In this document: positions 1 to 7,068 of the stretch, in pieces
Numbering within the stretch: the stretch's first letter is position 1
Layout of the letters: each line of letters begins with the position of its first letter
Source of the DNA: Candidatus Roseilinea sp.
GTDB lineage: Bacteria; Chloroflexota; Anaerolineae; J036; Brachytrichaceae
DNA length: 64,000 bases
Direction of reading: 5' to 3'
Assembly: GCA_025998955.1 (NCBI GenBank)
Contig: AP024676.1
Coordinates: forward strand, 2,666,001-2,730,000
Position numbers and translations under genes: made by a program
Notes under the pieces: model-generated
Told to the model about the DNA's origin: nothing
What the model saw: only the letters and a program-made list of their open reading frames with translations
Database searches by the model: none

Positions 1-1371
1 TTCGCCACGGACACGCTGACCGTGCTCGTCCCCACGTCTACACCTGCGCCGCCGCCGACGGTCGTACCGCCGACGCAGACGCCAGTTCCGACGCGCATCG
101 CGCCCACGCGCCCACTGCAGCGCCCGACCTTGACGCCGGTGCCGCCTACGCCAGTGCCGACGACCATCGTCCTGCCACCCTTCCCCGACTGGCGCGGCGA
201 GTATTACGCGAACCCGAATCTGTCCGGCCCGCCTGTTATCATCCGCAACGACGCGGTGATTGATTTCAACTGGGGCTACGGCTCACCCGACTCGCGCATC
301 CCGCCCAACAACTTCTCGGTGCGCTGGACGCGCACACTGGAGTTCGCGCCGGGCACCTATCGGTTCACCTTCCGCGTGGATGACGGCGTGCGCCTGTGGA
401 TAGACAACGTGCTGGTGCTGGATGACTGGCGCGAAGGCGCAGCGCGCGACGTCTCGACCGATGTAACGCTGGGCGCACGACCCTATTTCTTCCGCATCGA
501 ATACTTCCAGCGCTTCGGAGTCGCGGCCATTCGCTTCGGCATCTTCCAGTTGCCCGTGGGCACGCCATCACCACTCCCGACCCGCACGCCGACGCCCATT
601 CCGTTGCTGCCCACGGTGACGCCGATTCCGCCCACGCCCGTCCCGCCGACGGCGACCCCGATCCCGATCCCGACACAAATTCCGCCGCCGGCCACTGCAA
701 CGCCGATCCCGGTACCTACGCTGACGGCGACGCCCATCCCCGCACCCACGCTGACGGCCACGCCGATTCCGCCGGCGACGCCCACCGGCACACCTGTGCC
801 GTTGCCAACGAGCACCTTCACACCGACGCCGATTCCACCGACGGCCACGTTCACGCCGCAGCCGACCGCGACGTTCACACCACAACCCACAGACACGCCG
901 ACGCCACTGCCACCGACAGCGACGTTTACGCCCGAGCCGACGGCGACGTTCACACCGCAGCCGACCGACACGCCGGAGCCAACGCCTACATCGGCGCCGA
1001 CAGATACACCCGAGCCGACCGGCACGCCGACGGAAGCGCCGGAGACGCCAACGCCCACCCCAACGCCGACGCTGACGGCGACGACGCAGCCGATCTCGCC
1101 GACGGTGACGGCCGTGCTCAGCGAAAGCGTGCGATTGCGCGTGACGGGTGCCAACTGGCCGCCCAATGTCCGCGTCTCGATCAGCTTGAGCGAGGAACCA
1201 GACGGCTCGGACGCGACGTTGCTCGGGCGCACGCGCACGAATCGCAACGGTCGCTTCACCTTCACCGAGGAGCTGGACGAAGCGCCGGCCGTGCCGATCT
1301 ACGTGGTGGTGGAATACAGCGATACTATTCCCATTCGCGTCGTGGCGCCGGTCGTGGTGATCCCACCATAG
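1..1371 (+). CDS. Exported PA14-domain protein with Pro/Thr-rich linkers, 5' end outside the window
   Basis: The frame is open from base 1 (reading FATDTLTVLV), so the N-terminus lies upstream; the GTG at 22 is only the first in-window start. Bases about 180-555 encode a PA14-like beta-barrel (WRGEYYANPNLSG, a VRWT strand, YRFTFRVDDGVRLWIDN and FFRIEYFQ), a fold that often binds carbohydrate. On both sides lie low-complexity Pro/Thr linkers; the longer one, bases about 555-1100, repeats TATFTPQPT-like units. The C-terminal ~90 residues (GANWPPNVRVSISL, FTFTEELDEA) look like an Ig-like beta domain. Linkers of this kind are common in secreted Chloroflexota proteins. It precedes a gene with an AAGGAG ribosome site 16 nt after its stop. 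A wall or surface role is inferred; no catalytic motif is visible. Confidence 0.8.
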   Translation, partial: FATDTLTVLVPTSTPAPPPTVVPPTQTPVPTRIAPTRPLQRPTLTPVPPTPVPTTIVLPPFPDWRGEYYANPNLSGPPVIIRNDAVIDFNWGYGSPDSRIPPNNFSVRWTRTLEFAPGTYRFTFRVDDGVRLWIDNVLVLDDWREGAARDVSTDVTLGARPYFFRIEYFQRFGVAAIRFGIFQLPVGTPSPLPTRTPTPIPLLPTVTPIPPTPVPPTATPIPIPTQIPPPATATPIPVPTLTATPIPAPTLTATPIPPATPTGTPVPLPTSTFTPTPIPPTATFTPQPTATFTPQPTDTPTPLPPTATFTPEPTATFTPQPTDTPEPTPTSAPTDTPEPTGTPTEAPETPTPTPTPTLTATTQPISPTVTAVLSESVRLRVTGANWPPNVRVSISLSEEPDGSDATLLGRTRTNRNGRFTFTEELDEAPAVPIYVVVEYSDTIPIRVVAPVVVIPP

Positions 1372-1387
1372 TCTCAAGGAGCAGGCC

Positions 1388-2527
1388 ATGCCCAAAGTGG
1401 ATTTCTCACCCGCAAGAGACGGCTTTCAATTTGGCAACTACTTCGTCAACCAAATTGCCGATATCCCCGGCGTCGGCAAGTTGCAGACGGCCGGCCGGTG
1501 TGGCGGCATGTCGTACTGTGTGCTCGATCACTACGCGGCCCGTCAGCCGGTGCCGGGGTTCAAGCCGAGCGACTTCGGCGACAAGGGCGTGCCGCCCGAT
1601 GACCATCCGCTGGCCGAGTACATCTACCAGCGCCAGCTCGATAGCTTCTTCACCCTCAGCGCGATCAAGTTCATCACCTGGTCGCTTGCGCCGGACGCCA
1701 GCAACTTCCTGGTGCGCGGGGTGACGGAGCGCACCAAGAAAGAGGAGTTCAACAAGCTACGCGAAGCGATAGACCGCGGCACGCCGGTGCCGTTAGGGCT
1801 GATCGTCGCGCGCAACCTGAACGACCTGGGGCGCAACCATCAGGTGGTGGCCTATGGCTACGACTACGATGAGGCGACCAAGAAGATGACCGTCTACATC
1901 TACGACGTAAACTTGCCGGGCCAAGAAATCACCCTCACGTCGGGCAAAGATGACGCCGGCTGGTTCGAGTCCAGTCCGGGCAAAGAGCAGTGGCGCGGCT
2001 GGTTCGTGCAGGACTACGCGCCGCGCCGCCCGCCGCCGGACCTGGCCAAGCCGTTGATCGAAGCGGCGCAGAAGGCGATCGAGGCCGTCGGCGAGGTCAT
2101 TCAGCCGAAGGGCCGGCGCAATCGCATCACCGTCACGCTCAACCGACTGGTCTTCTCCAATCCTGAAGAGTCGGATTCCTCCGCCGAGTTGGCGCTCGAA
2201 TTTCATATCGGCAACCAGACGGTGCGCTGGCCGGCGCGCGGCTTACGCAAGGTGAAGCACGGCACGAAGGTCAAGCTCGATAAGCAGGTCGAATTGGACG
2301 TGACGCGCAACGACGTCCTGGAGATCAGCGGCCGGATCGCCGGTGACGTGATCCTGACCGATACAGAAGGCTTCGACGCATTCGACTACTTCAACCTCGA
2401 TCAAAACGCCGTCGCCGGTTTCTTCCGCCGGCGCTTCACCCGCGACGACAAATGGGGCAAAGGGGAGCACACTGTGCGCAGCGAAGGTGGCCCCGGTGGG
2501 TACACGCTCGAGTTCACCATCCAATGA
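1388..2527 (+). CDS. Papain/C39-like-fold cysteine protein of unknown function
   Basis: This is a 379-residue protein with an AAGGAG Shine-Dalgarno just upstream of the ATG. The N-terminal two thirds read like a papain-like or C39-like fold: a Cys block (GRCGGMSYCVLDHY, residues ~36-50), a His block (NHQVVAYGYDYD, ~153-165) and an Asp in YIYDVNLPG (~173), in the order of a Cys-His-Asp triad. From about residue 235 an all-beta segment follows (RITVTLNRLVFSNPEE, ALEFHIGNQTVRW, YTLEFTIQ). No signal peptide is visible. Its stop overlaps the next gene's ATG (ATGA), so the two are probably co-translated. The substrate is unknown; it could be a peptidase, a transglutaminase-like enzyme or an inactive relative. 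Confidence 0.7.
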   Translation: MPKVDFSPARDGFQFGNYFVNQIADIPGVGKLQTAGRCGGMSYCVLDHYAARQPVPGFKPSDFGDKGVPPDDHPLAEYIYQRQLDSFFTLSAIKFITWSLAPDASNFLVRGVTERTKKEEFNKLREAIDRGTPVPLGLIVARNLNDLGRNHQVVAYGYDYDEATKKMTVYIYDVNLPGQEITLTSGKDDAGWFESSPGKEQWRGWFVQDYAPRRPPPDLAKPLIEAAQKAIEAVGEVIQPKGRRNRITVTLNRLVFSNPEESDSSAELALEFHIGNQTVRWPARGLRKVKHGTKVKLDKQVELDVTRNDVLEISGRIAGDVILTDTEGFDAFDYFNLDQNAVAGFFRRRFTRDDKWGKGEHTVRSEGGPGGYTLEFTIQ

Positions 2528-3480
2528 TCCACATGAGCATGAACCGAGTGATCCTTAGTGTGGTGATCGCGTTGGTCGTGCTCGGCACAGCGCCGGCACG
2601 TGCCCAGCAACCCATCGCTGTCACGCCGTACGAATCCTTGACGATTGAGGGCCTGCGCCGGCGTAGTTACGGCGAGGGCGAGTTCAGGGTTGAGCGCACG
2701 TTGCAGGTCACGAGCGCTTTCACCCGTTCGCTCATCAGCTTCGCCAGCGATGGGTTGACGGTCTACGGTTTCATGAACACGCCGAAGGGCACAGGCCCGT
2801 TCCCGGTGGTGTTGGTGTTACACGGCTACGTCAACCCGCGGACCTACCGCACGCCCACGACCTATACCCAACGCTACGCCGATGCGCTGGCGCGCGCCGG
2901 CTTCCTCGTCATTCACCCCGACTATCGCGGTCACGGCCGCAGCGAAGGCGAAGCCGAGGGCGCGACGAACCTCTTTCGCACCGGCTACGCGATTGACGTG
3001 CTCAACCTCATCGAGCACGCCAATCGGCTACCGAGCGCCGCGCCAGGGGCAATCGGCCTGTTCGGCCACTCGATGGGCGGCGGCATCGCGCTGCGCGCAG
3101 CGACGGTGAACCCGAATGTGAAAGCGATCGTGCTGTATGGCTCGATGAGCGGCGACGAGCGTCTGAACGTGGACCGCATCAAGCGCGTCTTTCGTGGCGT
3201 GCCGTCTATGCCGGAGGACGACGTGCCGCTCGACCTGTGGGACGACATTTCACCGATCACCTATCTGCGCGACCTGAAGGCTGCAGTCGAGATCCATCAT
3301 GGCGAGCGCGACCCGCAGGTGCCGGTGGCCTGGTCGCGCGATTTGCATGCGCAACTATCGGTGCTGGGCAAAGCGGCGATGCTATACGAGTATCCCGACG
3401 CCGGTCACAGCTTGCGCGGCCGCGACTACGCGACGATGATGGATAGAGTGACGCGCTTCTTCAGCGCGCATTTGCGATGA
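2524..3480 (+). CDS. Exported alpha/beta hydrolase (dienelactone hydrolase/S9 peptidase-like)
   Basis: The start chosen is the ATG that overlaps the upstream stop as ATGA; ATGs at 2533 and 2539 are alternatives. The first ~30 residues form a signal peptide (RVILSVVIALVVLGTAPARA, cut after ARA). The mature ~290 residues form an alpha/beta hydrolase: LVLHGYVNPRTY oxyanion region, PDYRGHGRSEGEA, nucleophile elbow GLFGHSMGGG (Ser about residue 180), acid in HHGERDPQVPV, and His in YPDAGHSLRGRD. The full triad is present, so it is probably an active serine esterase or peptidase acting outside the cytoplasmic membrane. The substrate cannot be read from the sequence. The coupling to the papain-like gene suggests a shared process. 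Confidence 0.85.
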   Translation: MIHMSMNRVILSVVIALVVLGTAPARAQQPIAVTPYESLTIEGLRRRSYGEGEFRVERTLQVTSAFTRSLISFASDGLTVYGFMNTPKGTGPFPVVLVLHGYVNPRTYRTPTTYTQRYADALARAGFLVIHPDYRGHGRSEGEAEGATNLFRTGYAIDVLNLIEHANRLPSAAPGAIGLFGHSMGGGIALRAATVNPNVKAIVLYGSMSGDERLNVDRIKRVFRGVPSMPEDDVPLDLWDDISPITYLRDLKAAVEIHHGERDPQVPVAWSRDLHAQLSVLGKAAMLYEYPDAGHSLRGRDYATMMDRVTRFFSAHLR

Positions 3481-3517
3481 CGACCGATGAAGCCGCCATC
3501 GAAGGACACAATGACTC

Positions 3518-4807
3518 ATGTTCGGCTTACTGGCCCAACTCAAAGCATTGAGGGAACCGATTCGAGTCGCCGTCGCCGGCATCGGTGCGACCGGCCGCGG
3601 CCTATTGCTACAGAGCACAATCACCCCCGGCATCCGATGCGTTGCGATCGCCGACATCCGGCCAGAGCGCGCCATCTCTGCAGCAGAACGATTCAAGTGT
3701 GATTACCGCGTCGTCCACACGCTTGATGAGATGCACGACGCCATTGCCCAAGGCAAATTGGCCATCTGTGAAGATGGCAACCTTGTGGCGCATTGCGAGT
3801 TGCTCGATGTGTTCATCGAGGCTACGAGTTCGATTCCGGCTGGCGGCCGGCACGCGATCACCGCGCTCGAAAGTGGCAAGCATGTGGTAATGATGAACTA
3901 CGAGGCTGACCTCTTGTTCGGCCCATGGCTCGCGCACTTGGCTGAGGACCACGGGCGGGTCTACACTGTGTGCGATGGCGATCAGCCCACCGTGCTCAAG
4001 CGCCTGATTGACGAGGTGGCGTTGATGGGCTTCAAGCTGGTAATGGCCGGCAACATCAAAGGCTATCTCGACCGCTATGCTAACCCAACGACCATTATCC
4101 CCGAGGCGGACAAGCGCGGCCTCGACTATCGGATGTGTGCATCCTTCACCGATGGCACGAAGCTATGCGTCGAGATGGCGGTGCTGGCGAATGGGCTGGG
4201 CTTGCGAACGGCAACGCCGGGTATGTTCGGCCCGCGCGCTGTGAGCGTCCTCGACGTGTTCGACAAGTTCGATTTCGACGAAATCTGGGATGGTGAACGC
4301 GGTCTGGTGGATTACATTCTCGGCGCAGAGCCGAAGGGCGGCGTCTTCATTGTCGGCTACAACGACGATGCTTACCAACAGGAAGTCCTAGCTACCTTCC
4401 CGTCCCGCTTAGGTGCCGGCCCGTACTACGTGTTCACACGGCCATATCACCTCGTGCATTTCGAGGCGATGGCCTCGGTGGCCGAGGCGGCGTTGAACCG
4501 GCGCGCCGTTCTAAAGCCCGACTTTGGATTTCGCACCAACGTATATGCGTATGCCAAACGCGATCTGCGTCAGGGTGAGACGCTCGACGGCGTCGGCGGC
4601 TACACCTGTTATGGGTTGATCGAGAACTGCGATGCAACCGGCTGGAACGACGGATTACCTATCTGCCTGGCCGACGGTGCAGTTCTCAAGCGCGACGTGT
4701 CGCAAGATGAAAGGATCCTGTGGGACGATGTCGCACTCGACAGAGAGCGCTTCGATGTTCAGCTCTTCCGCCAGGCACTAGAAGAGTCACAGAGGGTGCG
4801 CGTGTGA
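3518..4807 (+). CDS. COG4091-type NAD(P)-dependent oxidoreductase with SAF-like C-terminus
   Basis: This 429-residue protein has a GAAGGA ribosome site about 15 nt upstream of the ATG. The N-terminal Rossmann domain is seen as RVAVAGIGATGRGLLLQ (~16-32) followed by an acidic strand end (VAIADIRPERA). The middle (VFIEATSSIPAGGRHA, KHVVMMNYEADLLFG) and the C-terminal part (RDLRQGETLDGVGGYTCYG), which resembles a SAF module, match the predicted homoserine-dehydrogenase-like proteins of COG4091. The reaction of this family is not settled; oxidation or rearrangement of a sugar acid or related hydroxyacid is plausible. Its TGA overlaps the next gene's GTG (GTGA), indicating an operon with a glycosyltransferase-like protein, which may point to surface-sugar chemistry. 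Confidence 0.75.
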   Translation: MFGLLAQLKALREPIRVAVAGIGATGRGLLLQSTITPGIRCVAIADIRPERAISAAERFKCDYRVVHTLDEMHDAIAQGKLAICEDGNLVAHCELLDVFIEATSSIPAGGRHAITALESGKHVVMMNYEADLLFGPWLAHLAEDHGRVYTVCDGDQPTVLKRLIDEVALMGFKLVMAGNIKGYLDRYANPTTIIPEADKRGLDYRMCASFTDGTKLCVEMAVLANGLGLRTATPGMFGPRAVSVLDVFDKFDFDEIWDGERGLVDYILGAEPKGGVFIVGYNDDAYQQEVLATFPSRLGAGPYYVFTRPYHLVHFEAMASVAEAALNRRAVLKPDFGFRTNVYAYAKRDLRQGETLDGVGGYTCYGLIENCDATGWNDGLPICLADGAVLKRDVSQDERILWDDVALDRERFDVQLFRQALEESQRVRV

Positions 4808-5706
4808 AGCTAGGCATTCTAGTAGTCTATCTGTTCGACGCTCGAACCGAGTCGTTACTCGATTTGCACCTGAGCCGGATCGAGCGATATACGCAGGTGC
4901 CCTATACGATCTACGCAAGCGCCAGCCGGCTTGCCCCCGAGTTTCGCGAGCGGCTGGCCCTGCATCCACGAATTCGCCTCTGTGACATCCCCTACACCGA
5001 TCTGCGCGACTCGGAGGAACACTCCTATTATTTGGATCACCTAGCACGCATCGCTGTCGAAGACGGGGTGACTCACGTGGTTACACTTCATCTGGACTCC
5101 TTCCCAGTTCGCCAGGGCTGGGTGGAAGAGCTGGCCGGCAGACTCTCAGATCAATGTGTGTTGGCGACTATAGAATCATTCAACACGGCTTGTCTGTTCT
5201 TCCGAAGAGATTTCTACTGTTCCTGCCACCCGCACTTCTTGGTGAACGCGGAAGAACGCATGCACGTCGTCTATCACGAGTTCCTTGCCAAGCACAAGCT
5301 CCACTGTTACTCGGGCACCGGTTACGCCTACTGCGCTTACCAGCACGGGCTGTCGTGGAACTACCTGCAATTGACACCGGCTTACAGCGCAGACCAGATC
5401 GGCGATATATTCGATGGCATGATCTTTCACCTGCGACATGCGGTATGGTTGGGCGAGCAGCACCCGAGTCAAATGGACTCGGTCCGAAGCCACCGTATCC
5501 ACACGATTGCTGCTGCATCGCGCGCTTACAGGCGTATCGTGCCGGTCAATCTGCGCAGAAAGATTCGATGGCATTTCGCATCCATCCTGCAGCGTTTCGT
5601 TGACAAGCCAGTTCAGATGCAACACGCACAGCGCATCAAGCAATTTCTGCAGGACCCCGAGTCCTACATCGCGCCGATCGAGCGCCGCATCGCACTCGGA
5701 TCGTAG
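4804..5706 (+). CDS. Glycosyltransferase-like (GT-A fold) protein
   Basis: The GTG at 4804 is chosen because it overlaps the preceding stop and gives a clean N-terminus (KLGILVVYLFDARTE); the frame extends upstream only as shadow. The 300-residue protein starts with a GT-A-like strand pattern, and HVVTLHLDSFPVRQGW (~residues 100-115) stands where GT2-like enzymes carry the DxD metal/nucleotide motif. This is followed by ATIESFNTACLFFRR and a Cys/His-rich stretch (FYCSCHPHFL). There is no transmembrane segment, so it is cytosolic or peripheral. It is coupled to the COG4091 oxidoreductase. The family assignment is tentative because the classic DxD is degenerate (HLDS). Confidence 0.55.
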   Translation: MKLGILVVYLFDARTESLLDLHLSRIERYTQVPYTIYASASRLAPEFRERLALHPRIRLCDIPYTDLRDSEEHSYYLDHLARIAVEDGVTHVVTLHLDSFPVRQGWVEELAGRLSDQCVLATIESFNTACLFFRRDFYCSCHPHFLVNAEERMHVVYHEFLAKHKLHCYSGTGYAYCAYQHGLSWNYLQLTPAYSADQIGDIFDGMIFHLRHAVWLGEQHPSQMDSVRSHRIHTIAAASRAYRRIVPVNLRRKIRWHFASILQRFVDKPVQMQHAQRIKQFLQDPESYIAPIERRIALGS

Positions 5707-5708
5707 CT

Positions 5709-5963
5709 TCAGCTCGGCACATCCAGATCGTCAGGGCTGAGGCCAGCAGCAACTGGCGCGTTTCCTCGTCAGATAGGCAAAACTTCGTTGGAGATCGCGC
5801 GCGGCAGCACGCGGAACACAACGGCGCGTTCCGTCTTGGGCAGGGCGAGCAACAGGTCGGCGATCTCCGGCGCCGACCAGTTGGCGCCGGTGTCGCAAAC
5901 CGCAATCCAATTCTTGTTTGCGATGAGGCCTTGGATGTCGGGGGCAAGGACTTCGTCGAGCAT
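5709..5963 (-). pseudogene. Fragment of an MgtE-type intracellular N domain, frameshifted
   Basis: The frame starting at 5963 encodes a 64-residue start (IADLLLALPKTERAVVFRVL) resembling the MgtE N domain (helical repeats of the magnesium-transporter cytosolic domain), then meets a TGA at 5769. One base off, the continuation LSDEETRQLLLASA is still MgtE-N-like, and back in the original frame it ends LSPDDLDVPS and a stop at 5709. Two compensating shifts within ~60 bp therefore reconstruct an ~85-residue N domain. The CBS and membrane domains of a full MgtE (about 450 residues) are absent. It could be a decayed gene, or an intact small MgtE-N protein with sequencing indels. It follows the isochorismatase-family gene on the same strand. 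Confidence 0.45.
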
Positions 5964-5978
5964 CTAGTCATTCGATGT

Positions 5979-6686
5979 TTAGCGCGTGATCTTTTTGACC
6001 ACCTCCACGCCGTTCGTCCACATGTTGTAGAGGAAGATTGCGTGTAGTAAGTCGCCGTCGTGGGCGGGGATACCCAGCTTCTGCGCCGTCTTCACCGGCG
6101 TGTCGTAGGTCTGCACGCAATTCTCCGGCACGATCACCCGCGTCTCGCGATGCTGACAGGCGTTGGCGCGCAGGCGCAGGTGCATGGCCAGTTGGTACGT
6201 ACACAGATCGGTGCAGTCGCCGACGACGATGAACGTGATCACATCTGGGTGCGCGTCCAGCCAGCGGTCGAGGCCGGTGTTCTCCGATGACGAGATCGAG
6301 TTCTTCTCGAACACGACGAACTCGCCGGCGAAGGGTAGCTCGAGCAACTCGGGCACGGTTTGCGATTCGATGTGGCCGCGCACGCAGTGCGGAGGATACT
6401 GTTTGAACTCGACGGCATCCGGCTCGTGCGTGTCCTGCGTCAGAATGAAATGGCGCACGCCGGCATCGTAGCAATCGCGGAACAACTTGGCGATCGGCCG
6501 GACGATGCCCTGCACGCGCGGGCTGGCCAGCGGGCCGACGGTGCAGAAGCCGTTGATGATGTCCACCGACGCGACCGCCGCCCGCGATGGATCGCCGAGC
6601 AACTTCGACAGCTTCGCCGTCGGCAAGCGATTCAGCCAATCCTCGACATAGGCGATGAACGGTCGAGATTTCGTCGCCAGAGACAT
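5979..6686 (-). CDS. Isochorismatase-family cysteine hydrolase (nicotinamidase-like)
   Basis: This 235-residue gene is preceded by a good GGAGGT ribosome site (6693-6698) and a possible TAGAAT -10 near 6730. Family marks: catalytic Asp in SVDIINGFC (~residue 42), a QDTHEPDAVEF loop with metal-ligand-like residues (~104-114), and the nucleophile Cys in VVGDCTDLCTYQLA (~160) with the usual cis-peptide surroundings. The length suits nicotinamidases and related amidases; the catalytic Lys position is less certain (FEKNS). Nicotinamide deamidation in NAD salvage is the most likely role, but other amide substrates are possible. The only same-strand neighbour is the broken MgtE fragment downstream. 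Confidence 0.75.
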   Translation of the reverse strand: MSLATKSRPFIAYVEDWLNRLPTAKLSKLLGDPSRAAVASVDIINGFCTVGPLASPRVQGIVRPIAKLFRDCYDAGVRHFILTQDTHEPDAVEFKQYPPHCVRGHIESQTVPELLELPFAGEFVVFEKNSISSSENTGLDRWLDAHPDVITFIVVGDCTDLCTYQLAMHLRLRANACQHRETRVIVPENCVQTYDTPVKTAQKLGIPAHDGDLLHAIFLYNMWTNGVEVVKKITR

Positions 6687-6793
6687 GGTTTACCTCCAGG
6701 GTTCGAGAGCGTTCTACGCATGCAATTCTACGTGGCCCCTGGGGTGAAGGTTCGGCCCATACCTGCGATGTCGTCATGAGTTGCTCGGTCGTC

Positions 6794-6834
6794 ATTCCCG
6801 CGCAATCCCTGCTTTCGCTAGGATGAAGGGGAAT
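6794..6834. repeat. Inverted ATTCCC...GGGAAT element
   Basis: ATTCCC at 6794-6799 and GGGAAT at 6829-6834 flank a 29-base interior in the gap between the isochorismatase and aacS genes. The arms are the same hexamers as the dispersed ATTCCC/GGGAAT repeats known in several bacterial genomes, although the spacer is longer here. Function unknown. Confidence 0.4.
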
Positions 6835-6881
6835 CCAGTCTTGTCACGCTTCCCGAACGTCCTGTCATCCACGGCAAGCGT

Positions 6882-6948
6882 GGCGCAGGCTGAAGCCCGC
6901 GCCTACCACCCCGACGGACATTCACCCGCGTGCGACACCGCGCCCTAC
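6882..6948 (-). repeat. REP-like palindrome with GTAG leader, plus a second GTAGG copy
   Basis: On the minus strand GTAG (6906-6903) leads into a near-perfect palindrome ending at 6882 (arms GGCGC[A/G]GGCT and AGCCCGCGCC). This is the architecture of REP elements linked to RAYT transposases. A second GTAGGGCGCG (6948-6939) lies upstream of it; the same decamer recurs at 25973-25982. The surrounding 6910-6985 segment holds an imperfect direct repeat of ~20 bp and CCGACG/CGTCGG inverted arms. No RAYT gene is in the window. Confidence 0.5.
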
Positions 6949-7053
6949 TAGCTAGCGGGCGTTCATCCGTGTGCAGACACGTCGGGAGAAACGATGCCAT
7001 CAGGTTTGCAACTGAGCGACGTTGTCTCTGCGACGAAATCACCCTGCCGCGCG

Positions 7054-7059
7054 TACAAT
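7054..7059 (+). promoter_or_regulatory. Probable -10 element (TACAAT) of the aacS operon
   Basis: TACAAT lies 9 nt upstream of the aacS ATG at 7069, and no Shine-Dalgarno fits between them. That geometry suggests a leaderless or near-leaderless mRNA. No good -35 hexamer is seen 17 nt further up. Confidence 0.45.
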
Positions 7060-7068
7060 CCTGTTGCA

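Noticed and set aside
483-1265. Long minus-strand frame rich in Gly/Val (VGVGVGV) opposite the PA14 gene
   Set aside because: It is the antisense image of the Pro/Thr repeat codons; the plus frame has a real PA14 domain.
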